Source of the DNA: Gimesia maris
GTDB taxonomy: Bacteria > Planctomycetota > Planctomycetia > Planctomycetales > Planctomycetaceae
Direction: 5' to 3'
Length of the DNA: 64,000 bases
Assembly: GCF_008298035.1 (NCBI RefSeq)
Contig: NZ_CP042910.1
Span: 6,262,001-6,326,000 of the forward strand
Shown here in pieces: positions 1-8,674 of this stretch. The position numbers and the translations under genes were made by a program. A model generated the notes under the pieces. That model searched no databases. It was not told the origin of the DNA and saw only the letters and a program-made list of their open reading frames with translations. Positions within the stretch are counted from its first letter, which is position 1; each line of letters starts with the position of its first letter.

Positions 1-328
1 AAATCAGTTACACTTGGTAAGTGACAGGTATTACTTTGCCAGACAGGTATCCCAAACACAATAAAAAAGTTTTGAAATTACTTTGAAAAACAGTGGATTG
101 ATTAAAGTGCATGACTCTCTGTCAACACTGTAAAACAGGGCCTAATTTACTCATCAAACCACATTTCGCTTAAAATGTGTAACCGGTAAACTGGCTCTGA
201 CTGTCATAATCGATACAGCGATACCGGCGGTGATCACATTGTAGGAATCAGCACCATTCTAAATCCACTCAGTCCCTTTGATCGCTACGTTTTACAGCGG
301 ATTCCACCAACCGGCATTTCACCAAAAC
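1..328. other. Intergenic region, no gene seen
   Basis: AT-rich stretch downstream of the mannosyltransferase-like gene. No open frame with a plausible start, no tRNA and no clear terminator were seen. A gene upstream of the window edge may begin or end nearby. Confidence 0.5.
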
Positions 329-1444
329 TCAGCGATGGCACCGGTTATGACATTGATCCAGGCCAGCATCCAGTTCCCGCGCGATCTGCTCCCAGTGATA
401 GCGAGCTGTAATTTTTTTGAGTCTGCCGCGCAGATCCGAAACAGTTGATTCCAATTCTACCGATTTGTCAAGCTGCTGCATTAAAGAGACCAGTGATTCT
501 GTGCTCCCGTCGTAAAAACATTCCGGCGTTTCAGCAAAGATTTCGGGATAGGCCAGGCGTCGCGGCAGCACAGGCAGGCAGCCTGCCTCTACCGCTTCCA
601 GAATAGAAATCCCGAAGAACTCATGGATCGCAGTCGAGACCACCAGGTCTGCGTTCTGCAATACGCTATGGAATTCTGCACGGTCTTCCACAAAGCCCCA
701 GTGATCAATACGGTCTGCAAATTGTGCATTCAGACTGACAAAACATTCGGGAGTTTCGGGGGTTGACTGCCCCAGGACACTCAACCGAAAATCGACTCCT
801 GCCTGATCCAGCAGTTGGATCGCTTCACAAAACTGCTCCGGGTTTTTGTCATATTCCCAGCGGGCCACCCAGAGAATCTGCAGAGTTCCTGATTGCTGTT
901 CACGCGGTGCTGCATCTGTTTTCTGAATTCCCGGTGAGATCACCGCTGCGTTCTGCTCACAATCTTCCAGGGCATCAGTGAATGCGAAATCGGGCATGCG
1001 CCGCAGAAAGTTCCGGGACGCCTGGAAAAATTCCTGACGATGAAAGCTGGAATTGAACCAGAGAGAATCTGCAGCCAGCGCTGATTTCAGATTGATGAAT
1101 CCATACGTCAGATCGCGTGTTTCTCCTTGTGGAATTGGATAGGTCCATTGATTCTCATGGAAGTAAACGATGCGAGGCAACGCCGCGATTTCCGCTGGTA
1201 CCAGCCCGAGAAAAGCTGTCAGATCAAACATGTCGGTAACAAGTAAGACATCCCAGCGTTCACCCGCAATCAAACGGTTTCGAACTTCTGCGGCCAGCGT
1301 CACCGCTGCATGCTGCATCCGCCATTTCCAGTGACGGGCCGGGAGTGTGAGCGAAGTGAACTCATGCTCGCTGTGATCAATCCACTGCGTCAGGAATTCA
1401 CGATGACTCCCGCCATGATAGGCATTGATTGCCAGAACTCGCAT
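329..1444 (-). CDS. GTDC1/DUF3524-like glycosyltransferase (tRNA-queuosine alpha-mannosyltransferase family)
   Basis: 371-residue cytosolic glycosyltransferase. The N-terminus (ILxIxAYxGGSH pattern, here NAYHGGSHREF, then LPARHWKWRM) and the FHENQWTYP motif near residue 95 match the family of human GTDC1, now known as the enzyme that mannosylates queuosine in tRNA-Asp. A GT4-type nucleotide-sugar half follows, with VARWEYDKNPE near residue 200 and the HEFFGISILEAVEAGCLPVLP donor-site motif near residue 280. The ATG at 1444 follows GGGAAGAG and is preferred over a TTG one codon upstream. The gene stands alone next to a SulP transporter. Family membership is clear; the substrate in bacteria is inferred, and a different acceptor is possible. 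Confidence 0.8.
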   Translation of the reverse strand: MRVLAINAYHGGSHREFLTQWIDHSEHEFTSLTLPARHWKWRMQHAAVTLAAEVRNRLIAGERWDVLLVTDMFDLTAFLGLVPAEIAALPRIVYFHENQWTYPIPQGETRDLTYGFINLKSALAADSLWFNSSFHRQEFFQASRNFLRRMPDFAFTDALEDCEQNAAVISPGIQKTDAAPREQQSGTLQILWVARWEYDKNPEQFCEAIQLLDQAGVDFRLSVLGQSTPETPECFVSLNAQFADRIDHWGFVEDRAEFHSVLQNADLVVSTAIHEFFGISILEAVEAGCLPVLPRRLAYPEIFAETPECFYDGSTESLVSLMQQLDKSVELESTVSDLRGRLKKITARYHWEQIARELDAGLDQCHNRCHR

Positions 1445-1544
1445 CAATCCATTCTCTTCCCGAATCCAGGCTTAAAACACCTGTAGAAAAAATGCCTGCA
1501 GAAACAGACTCCGATGAGACGCAACTGCAGGCATTCTGGTTTGA

Positions 1545-3293
1545 TTAAACGCGTTCCAGAGAGTCCTTTGCAACAGGTCCTGCATGTGAATCCTGCTCCT
1601 GTTCGAGGTGCTGGATTCGCAGAATCGCATCATTAAAGGTCGCCAAACAGTTTTCTTCGGTTACTTTTTCAATGATTTTCAGACGAGTCAGGGTGCGTTT
1701 GACCTGTGGTCTTGTACCTGTGAAAAAGACCGTCGCTCCCTGATGATGTGCTTTTTCGATGATATCGTCAAGCAGGTAAGCGCCTGACATATCAACCATG
1801 GGCACCCGCGCCATGCGGATAATCAGATATTTGTAATCAACCAGCGCGGAAGAAGCCCGGTAAATCGTATCAGAAACACCAAAGAACAGCGGTCCTTCCA
1901 GCCGCAGCTTGAGGACTTTCTCTTTGAGTTCTTCCGGCATGGAAACATCTGCGGGCAGTGTGCGGCTCATCTGATTCAGGCTGACCACGTTTTGTTCGTA
2001 GGCCTGCCCCAGTTCCTGAACGATGCGTACGAAGGCAATGGTGATGCCGACACCCATCGCGACCAGCAGGTCAACCGAAATCGTCAAAATCAAAACGGTC
2101 CAGAAGCAGATCGAATCCATGAACGGCATGCGATGTAATACGGGCAGCACGCGGTAATCAATAATATCCATACCTACTTTGAGCAGAATCCCTGCCAGGC
2201 AGGCCATCGGGATATAACTGGCATAAGGGGATAAACCCAGCATCAACGCCAGCAGTACGACACCATGAGTAATGGAAGCCAGGCCGGTTTTTCCCCCACA
2301 TTTGATATTGGCCACCGTTCGCATGGTAGCTGTCGCGGTGGTGACACCACCCACCAGCCCACAACCGATATTCGCTATTCCCTGACCAAAGATTTCCCGG
2401 TCACTATTATGTCGTTCGCTGGTCATGTTATCCGCAACCAGGCAGGTCAGCAGGGAATCAAAAATACAGAGACCAGCTAAAGCGAACGCGCCGCCAATCA
2501 TATCACCAAAGCGGGAAAAATCCGGAAGATACAAGTGAGGCAGTCCGACCGGCATGGAACCGATATATTCAATATCTTTGAAACCAAATCCGTGCGCAAT
2601 GCTGGTTCCCACAATCAGCCCCAGTAGTGGTGCCGGCAGCCATTGTTTCTTTGTCACGCGCGGCCAGAGCATAATTGTGAAGAACGTCGCCAGCGAAACA
2701 ATCAATGCATGCGGTTTTTCATGCATGATGTCATAAGGAATCTGCTTAATGGCTCCCACGACAGAATTTGGCGTAGCAAATCCCAGCATGGGGGGAATTT
2801 CGAGCAGGATGATAATCACGCCGATCCCACACATGAATCCTGAAACAACAGAATAAGGTGTATAGTAGATGAAGCGGCCGATTTTCATCAGCGCCAGCGC
2901 GATGCAGATTAAACCGCTCAAAAAGACCATCGACATGGCAAAGACCACATCCGGTTCCCCTGTTGCCAGTTTAGTCGCCGCGATAATCGCTGCCAGCTGA
3001 ACGACTTTCGGACCCGTCGGACCACTGACACCGGTATTGGAACCACCAAATAGACCGACCAGGATGCCCCCGCAGATCGCAGCCCACATACCTGCTTCTG
3101 CCCCCAAACCTGAAGCGACACCAAACGCGAGCGCCAGAGGCATCGCGATGACGGCAACTGTGATTCCAGAAAGAATATCGTTCGGCACATTCGTATGCAT
3201 AATTTTGATATTATGCCACGGGTTAAATTCGTTGATATATTTTGAGAATTGAAATTTGGATTCATTTGAATCAATTTGTGACATCGCGGGCAT
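1545..3293 (-). CDS. SulP family anion transporter with C-terminal STAS domain
   Basis: 582-residue inner-membrane transporter. The first ~430 residues are hydrophobic and contain the SulP N-terminal signature (GITVAVIAMPLALAFGVASG) and the GLFGGSNTGVSGPTG segment that lines the anion site. Residues ~455-565 form a STAS domain (MVDMSGAYLLDDII). Substrate could be sulfate, bicarbonate or another small anion; the sequence does not decide it. Two ATG starts, at 3293 and 3284, are possible and neither has a strong ribosome-binding site. The neighbours give no metabolic clue. Length is normal for the family. Confidence 0.9.
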   Translation of the reverse strand: MPAMSQIDSNESKFQFSKYINEFNPWHNIKIMHTNVPNDILSGITVAVIAMPLALAFGVASGLGAEAGMWAAICGGILVGLFGGSNTGVSGPTGPKVVQLAAIIAATKLATGEPDVVFAMSMVFLSGLICIALALMKIGRFIYYTPYSVVSGFMCGIGVIIILLEIPPMLGFATPNSVVGAIKQIPYDIMHEKPHALIVSLATFFTIMLWPRVTKKQWLPAPLLGLIVGTSIAHGFGFKDIEYIGSMPVGLPHLYLPDFSRFGDMIGGAFALAGLCIFDSLLTCLVADNMTSERHNSDREIFGQGIANIGCGLVGGVTTATATMRTVANIKCGGKTGLASITHGVVLLALMLGLSPYASYIPMACLAGILLKVGMDIIDYRVLPVLHRMPFMDSICFWTVLILTISVDLLVAMGVGITIAFVRIVQELGQAYEQNVVSLNQMSRTLPADVSMPEELKEKVLKLRLEGPLFFGVSDTIYRASSALVDYKYLIIRMARVPMVDMSGAYLLDDIIEKAHHQGATVFFTGTRPQVKRTLTRLKIIEKVTEENCLATFNDAILRIQHLEQEQDSHAGPVAKDSLERV

Positions 3294-3493
3294 CCATTAT
3301 AATGCGTGATCCTGAAATCATTCAGGTGGGATGAAGAAGAAAGCAGCACTCTCTGTTCAAGCAGCTCTTCAAAGTCCAGATGGGACGAAATCAATTCACA
3401 TACGAAATCGTAAGGGAACTGATCTGAGTGAGCGCAACAGGCAAGTTACCAGTAGTAGCGATATGGGAGCATGGCCGGAATACCGGACAGCAT

Positions 3494-3799
3494 TCAACTG
3501 AGGGCGGGAGGTCCGCGAGAGATATGAATCTCATCGCGATCGGACTCTTTCACGCTGAAATCGACATTTTCAGCCAACATGCCCAAAAGGGGCAGAGTGA
3601 CTGAGAATTCAGCATCCTGAATCAACGTTTCTTCTTCGACCGAGTCTTCACTTTCCTCCAGCTCAAATTCAGCACAGAGCCAGTCAGGATTGGACTCGGG
3701 AACATCCAGTAAACTCGAACCGCCTAACAGAAAAACGATGTCCAGTGCAATCACTGTACAGAGCATGAACATCAGGGGCTGGCGGGAATTCTGAAGCAT
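3494..3799 (-). CDS. Small acidic membrane-anchored hypothetical protein
   Basis: 101 residues. An N-terminal hydrophobic segment (about residues 8-28, FMLCTVIALDIVFLLGG) would act as an uncleaved anchor or signal; the rest is strongly acidic (EFELEESEDSVEEE) and would lie outside the cytoplasm. No known domain was recognised. It sits between the SulP gene and a divergent subtilase. No good ribosome-binding site is visible, so this is a moderate-confidence gene. Confidence 0.45.
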   Translation of the reverse strand: MLQNSRQPLMFMLCTVIALDIVFLLGGSSLLDVPESNPDWLCAEFELEESEDSVEEETLIQDAEFSVTLPLLGMLAENVDFSVKESDRDEIHISRGPPALS

Positions 3800-3875
3800 G
3801 CATCTATGATATTTTATTTTCTCACTTTGTCAATGACGCGTTTGTGAAGTAACCTGAATTAGGAGTTCTCGACTG

Positions 3876-4106
3876 ATGTTTCGTTTGAGCAACGTTCGTA
3901 AGTGCTTAATAACTCTACTCTATCTCATATTTTCTCAGCACACCTGTATTCACAAAGCGCTGGCTTCCTGTGAGAATATGAAAGAGTCTGGCAAAATACG
4001 TCCTATATTAAGAGTATGGTCTACCAGGGAAGAATTAACGGTTATCGCCAATAAGGCGTCTCTCGTTCTCCAGAATAGATTCACCTTCCTGACAGAGTTC
4101 CACTAA
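3876..4106 (+). CDS. Doubtful small ORF with hydrophobic N-terminus
   Basis: 76 codons. The ATG lies ten bases after an AGGAG, and residues 8-24 are hydrophobic and signal-like, which are the only arguments for it. The remainder looks unstructured and matches nothing recognised. It ends 57 bases before the subtilase start and could be a leader ORF or chance. Confidence 0.25.
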   Translation: MFRLSNVRKCLITLLYLIFSQHTCIHKALASCENMKESGKIRPILRVWSTREELTVIANKASLVLQNRFTFLTEFH

Positions 4107-4163
4107 ATACAATCAAAATCAAACAGGGCCATCCGCCCTGAATCCCGAAAGCGTGAGGGGCTG

Positions 4164-7100
4164 ATGAATCGTTTATATCGTTATAATCTGTTGCGTTCCT
4201 GTCTGGTGATGATCTGCCTGGCCTACTGGATTTCTCCCGGGCTCCAGCCGGCGTCAGCACAGATGAAAGAAGAATTGTGTGACTGTTCTCCGGAATTAAC
4301 ACTTCTGTTGCGGGTCAACGATGTGCGTCGCACGGCAGATCTGGTCACCAAAGCAGGCGGTAAGATTCTCTATGATCCCAACCTGGGAATTGGAAACGAT
4401 ATCCCCTTTCTCGTCGTCAACCTGCCTCCCACCAAACTCAACGATAAAAAATTTATTGATTCGCTGAAGCTCCCTTCGGGTGTAATGGAAGAAATTATCC
4501 CCAGCAAAATTGTGCCTCAGGCTGAACCCGCCATTGATTCCGCTGGCTCTGATTCAACCAGCTCTGCAGAACTGCAGGTAGCCCCCGAAGCAGATTTTGA
4601 TTCGCTGTACGTGCCTCTGGATGACATTAAGGTCCCTGCACTGCGAAAGCGGGTTGCCGGCAAAGGCCTGGGTGAAGACACGATTGTCGCCATTATCGAC
4701 ACCGGTATTGATACCAGTCACCCCGTCTTTCAGGACCGCGTCATTTTCTGGAACGATGCCACTCGGGAAGGTCGTTCGCCACTGACCAGAAGCAGACAGC
4801 TGGATGGAAAAATTGAACTGGAGCATAACAAGTTCGTCGCGTTGCCCGAAAAAATCAAAGAGAATGAGTATGTTTTTTCCGGATATATCGACGAGAAAAA
4901 GCTGGGATTTCAACAGGGAGACCTCTGGACCACACTCGGCAAAGAGGGAGTCGATATCAATCGAAATGGCACCAAAGATGATAAACTGCTGGTCGTCGTG
5001 GGTATCATTCCGAACCCGGAGCTGGCCAAACTGGAAGAAGCCAGCAAGAAAGCAGCAGAAGAACGCAAAGCTGCTGCTGCCAAAGATGAACCCATCCCCG
5101 CTGAAAAGCCTGATCTGGAAAAACGGGATCTGACCAAAGAATATGCACTGGCATTTGTCGATGTGGACATGGATGGCAAGTTCAGCAAAGAAGAAGCTGA
5201 CACCCCCATCATGGATTTCAATTCCGCACGTAAAATGCAGCGGGAAGACCTGAAACCTCCCTATCAGATTATGCTGGAATTTCCTTCTCGTACCAAGCGC
5301 ATTGCCTACCCACTGTTGTTCCGCCCCAATGCGAAAAAACAGGTCACCGAAATCACCGTCGCTTTCGACCAGCAGTCTCACGGCACCCATGTCGCAGGAA
5401 TTGTTGCCGGCAGTGGTCTGCAGATTGAAGGCGCCGCCCCGAAAGCCCAACTGATGGCCATCAAGGTCTGCTCAGGTCGCAGTTGTACCGACCAGGCGAT
5501 TCTACGTGGAATTGTTTCTGCCTTTTTCAATCCGCAGGGTTATGTTCCTGATGTCGTGAATATTTCACTGGGGAGCCACGAAGGTTATGTGAAGCGCCCC
5601 TTGAGTATTCTGATTCAGGACCTCTCGGCGAAATTCGGAACGACCTTTTTTATCTCCGCTTCCAATGATGGTCCCGGCTACCGTACAATCAACGGTCTGG
5701 GCGGTTCCAGCCCGGCGGTATTTGTCGGTGCCCATGTCTCAGCCAACACCTTACGTGAACACTATCGCCTGGCCGAAGGGGTGAATGCTCCCGAGCATGG
5801 ACTGCTTTACTTCTCTTCCCTGGGACCTTCCTATACAGGTGAAATGCGACCGAACGTGGTTGCCCCCGGTTCCGCCCTGTCATCGACGCCGCTGAACTCG
5901 GATGGCTCCAGCATGTTCAACGGGACAAGTATGTCGTCGCCTATCGCCGCTGGTGCAGCCGCTGCCATGCTGTCTCTGATCAAAGCAGACAAGGAATATG
6001 CCAAGGTCCTTGAACGGCAGGAGAAGAAGATTGAAGCCATTCGCAAGAAATCTTCCGACAGCAAATATTCACTGACCTCACTGGCATTAAGCATGCGACT
6101 GGCGCTGGAAAACTCCGCCTTGCGAATGAAAGGCTTTACTTACGCGCAACAGGGAGCAGGCCTGATCGATATCGATAAAGCCTACCCGGAATTTTTGAGG
6201 CTGGCGAATCTGACGCTGGAACCGAAAAAACAGACTGCCGAATTCAGCATCAATCACTATTCCAAGTTCAATCGTCTGTACGATCGCTCGAATAATATCG
6301 AAGCCCACAAACGCGTTGATCTGGATCTGAATATTGACGGCGAAGTGTCCGACCAGGGCAGCCTGTTATTAAAGAACACTCCTGCTATTGTCAAACTGGA
6401 AAAAGTGGAAGTACAGGACAGCGATGGGAATGTCACGATTCTGGATGTGAATGGAAAGAACGATAAAGTTCCCTTCTCCATTGCATTACCGGGGAAAGAA
6501 GAAGCACAGGGGAACCAGATTTCACTGGTCCTGTCCAACAGCAGTAAATCCTATTTCTACAGCACTCGAAAACGAGACCTGATGGAGAGGGGCAAAACAT
6601 ATCTCGCCTATTACACGGTCACACAGCACGGCGAGCGGGAATTCAGTTTCCTGGACGTCGTCCATAAACCAATCGAGCTCTCAGACCTGAATACGGAAGT
6701 CAGTCTGCCCAGCCTGAACCTGCAGGATTCCGAACGGGTCGCCGCTTTTGTTGTACCACAAAAGACGATTTCTGCTGGTGCCTATCATCGCTATCCGATC
6801 GCCGTCACACGCCGCGACAGCAGCCTGACTGTAATGCTCGGTTTTGTCGCCAGCAGTTCGGGACGGTTACTGGTCAGTGTCTTTAACCCGGAAGGCGAAG
6901 AAATCGGCTATCGGGTGATTCAGCAGACGGCCCAGTTGGGTGGAGACCGTTCAAATGCTTCATTGACAGTCTCTACCAAAGATGAAGGCATCCACGAGGT
7001 GGTCGTCAGTACGTTCAGTGGAAACTGGTTGAACGAATCGAAGTATGACCTCCTGATCGAAGCCCAGCGGTTCCGAGTCTCAACAGACGAGCTGAAACTG

Positions 7101-7907
7101 GCAACCGTTGATTCCGGAAAGGAAGCGGACAAACTCATTACGTTTTCCAATTCCTCCAACCAGGTCAAAAGCATGTCCGCCAGCCTGGGTGGCTTCACCC
7201 GGATTGTTCCCCAGGACAATTTTCCAATCCTGGCAAACTATCGCACATTTCGCAAACTGGATATTCCTGAGTGGAGACCGGAGAGTGGTGAAAGCCAGAC
7301 AACCAGCGTAAGGCTTACCTTCCCTCCTGATGACAAAAAATATGAAGGCTTCAGCGGACGTATTGACCACAGGCTCTATAAAAAAGGCCCGGATGGCAAA
7401 ATGGTCGAAGCCCATAAAGGGATGTTTTTTGGACGCGGAAAATCGTTCAACAACATTCCCCGACCGGAGCCGGGTAAACCTTATGAAACACTGTATGCTG
7501 CCGTCGACACCTATTTCACAGTTCCGAATGACGAAAGCCTGAAAGACAGTCAGGGCACAATCACCCTGGATGCCGCCTTCCCGGGAATACCGGTAAAAAT
7601 GGACGGTTCCATCGATCTGAAAATTCTGACGGTTGGCAGACCTGATGTGTATATTCTGCAGATTAAGGGCCCCCAGAGACTGATTGACGCCTCCGCTGCG
7701 AAAACGAAGCACAGTAATGCATCGGAAGCAATTCTGGAAATCCCGACGCAGATCAATGGAATTTCCAAAATCAAAGTCACCCTGCCGGTGACCGTTACTC
7801 CCGATGTCAAATCCACGCTTGCAAAACAGTTGATTCGATCCACAATCAGAATTTCGACAAGTGATTCCCGGATCTCGGACTCCATCCCGATTGAGATCAC
7901 GCAATAA
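4164..7907 (+). CDS. Secreted subtilisin-like protease, tripeptidyl-peptidase-II-like (S8 family)
   Basis: 1247 residues with a signal peptide (cleavage likely after PASAQ, residue ~33). The catalytic triad is visible as D179 (AIIDTGID), H406 (SHGTHVAG) and S589 (NGTSMSSP). The Asp-His distance is 227 residues instead of ~30, the hallmark of TPP II-type subtilases. Within that insert are two EF-hand-like loops: a DxNxNG stretch at residues 264-270 and a complete DxDxDG...E loop at 333-344, suggesting calcium binding. A lysine/alanine-rich coiled stretch lies between them. The ~600-residue C-terminal part is beta-rich and TPP II-like. Cell location is inferred to be extracytoplasmic. The family call is strong; giant-complex assembly as in eukaryotic TPP II is not implied. 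Confidence 0.88.
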   Translation: MNRLYRYNLLRSCLVMICLAYWISPGLQPASAQMKEELCDCSPELTLLLRVNDVRRTADLVTKAGGKILYDPNLGIGNDIPFLVVNLPPTKLNDKKFIDSLKLPSGVMEEIIPSKIVPQAEPAIDSAGSDSTSSAELQVAPEADFDSLYVPLDDIKVPALRKRVAGKGLGEDTIVAIIDTGIDTSHPVFQDRVIFWNDATREGRSPLTRSRQLDGKIELEHNKFVALPEKIKENEYVFSGYIDEKKLGFQQGDLWTTLGKEGVDINRNGTKDDKLLVVVGIIPNPELAKLEEASKKAAEERKAAAAKDEPIPAEKPDLEKRDLTKEYALAFVDVDMDGKFSKEEADTPIMDFNSARKMQREDLKPPYQIMLEFPSRTKRIAYPLLFRPNAKKQVTEITVAFDQQSHGTHVAGIVAGSGLQIEGAAPKAQLMAIKVCSGRSCTDQAILRGIVSAFFNPQGYVPDVVNISLGSHEGYVKRPLSILIQDLSAKFGTTFFISASNDGPGYRTINGLGGSSPAVFVGAHVSANTLREHYRLAEGVNAPEHGLLYFSSLGPSYTGEMRPNVVAPGSALSSTPLNSDGSSMFNGTSMSSPIAAGAAAAMLSLIKADKEYAKVLERQEKKIEAIRKKSSDSKYSLTSLALSMRLALENSALRMKGFTYAQQGAGLIDIDKAYPEFLRLANLTLEPKKQTAEFSINHYSKFNRLYDRSNNIEAHKRVDLDLNIDGEVSDQGSLLLKNTPAIVKLEKVEVQDSDGNVTILDVNGKNDKVPFSIALPGKEEAQGNQISLVLSNSSKSYFYSTRKRDLMERGKTYLAYYTVTQHGEREFSFLDVVHKPIELSDLNTEVSLPSLNLQDSERVAAFVVPQKTISAGAYHRYPIAVTRRDSSLTVMLGFVASSSGRLLVSVFNPEGEEIGYRVIQQTAQLGGDRSNASLTVSTKDEGIHEVVVSTFSGNWLNESKYDLLIEAQRFRVSTDELKLATVDSGKEADKLITFSNSSNQVKSMSASLGGFTRIVPQDNFPILANYRTFRKLDIPEWRPESGESQTTSVRLTFPPDDKKYEGFSGRIDHRLYKKGPDGKMVEAHKGMFFGRGKSFNNIPRPEPGKPYETLYAAVDTYFTVPNDESLKDSQGTITLDAAFPGIPVKMDGSIDLKILTVGRPDVYILQIKGPQRLIDASAAKTKHSNASEAILEIPTQINGISKIKVTLPVTVTPDVKSTLAKQLIRSTIRISTSDSRISDSIPIEITQ

Positions 7908-7942
7908 ATCAGCCACCATGTTCAGGCAGGAACTGAGATTTC

Positions 7943-8353
7943 ATGCAGGATCAGCCGCCTCGTATCGGGGCACTACATTCGATTTCATTTGAAGTGGAAA
8001 GCAGCCAGACGATTACTTTTTCGTGTGCAGCGGAGATTTCCGTACTCTCCACACCGTCTCTGATTTGGTTTCTGGAACAGGCCGCGTTACAATTTCTGCT
8101 ACCGTGGCTGGATGAAAAGTCGATCAGCGTTGGCACTCATGTGGACGTGGAGCACCTGGCTCCGACTCCCGTGGGTGCAACCGTGAACTGTACCGCGCAG
8201 CTGATCTTTCACGATGGTCCCGTCTATCGCTTCAAAGTGGAAGCGTACGCCGGTGATGAAAAAATCGCGAAAGGCCTGCATTCCCGCCGGATCATTCAAG
8301 CCAGTCAGTTAGCACGACGCCTGCAGGCGTTAGAAACCAAAAGCAGAAAGTAA
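7943..8353 (+). CDS. Hotdog thioesterase, fluoroacetyl-CoA thioesterase (FlK)-like
   Basis: 136 residues, single hotdog domain, cytosolic. T37, E45 and H71 (in TPSLIWFLEQ and GTHVDVEH) have exactly the spacing of the FlK triad T42/E50/H76, so an acyl-CoA thioesterase activity is expected. Most FlK-like proteins in genomes act on unknown acyl-CoAs and not on fluoroacetyl-CoA. It begins 35 bases after the subtilase and is followed six bases later by the ABM-domain gene, so these two probably form an operon. Confidence 0.8.
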   Translation: MQDQPPRIGALHSISFEVESSQTITFSCAAEISVLSTPSLIWFLEQAALQFLLPWLDEKSISVGTHVDVEHLAPTPVGATVNCTAQLIFHDGPVYRFKVEAYAGDEKIAKGLHSRRIIQASQLARRLQALETKSRK

Positions 8354-8358
8354 ACAAC

Positions 8359-8667
8359 ATGATCTTTGTCATTGCCGATATTGAAATCGCAGAAGGTAAA
8401 CAGGCCGCCTTCCTGGAAGCCTTTCATCAGCTGGTTCCCCTGGTTCACGCAGAAGAAGGCTGTATTGAATATGGCCCCGCGGTCGACGAAGACACCGATA
8501 TTTCGGTTCAGGTAAAGAATGGCAGCCAGATTGTGACTGTTATGGAAAAATGGGAGAGTGTCGAAGCGCTCAAAGCGCATCTCGCCGCTCCCCACATGCT
8601 GACCTACCGGGAACAGGTCGCCGATCTTGTCAAAGGGACAAAGATTAAAGTTTTAAAACCGGCTTAA
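8359..8667 (+). CDS. Antibiotic biosynthesis monooxygenase (ABM) domain protein, YgiN-like
   Basis: 102 residues forming one dimeric ferredoxin-like ABM domain (FVIADIEIAEGKQAAFLEAF at the start, CIEYGP in the middle, VTVMEKWES then AHLAAPHM). Members are quinol or small-molecule monooxygenases, or structural relatives of unknown activity. It starts five bases after the thioesterase stop and ends eight bases short of the convergent membrane/TPR gene. No cofactor motif is expected in this family. Confidence 0.8.
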   Translation: MIFVIADIEIAEGKQAAFLEAFHQLVPLVHAEEGCIEYGPAVDEDTDISVQVKNGSQIVTVMEKWESVEALKAHLAAPHMLTYREQVADLVKGTKIKVLKPA

Positions 8668-8674
8668 CTATAGA

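Noticed and set aside
2918-3394. 158-codon minus-strand frame
   Set aside because: It overlaps the SulP gene in another frame and has no family features.
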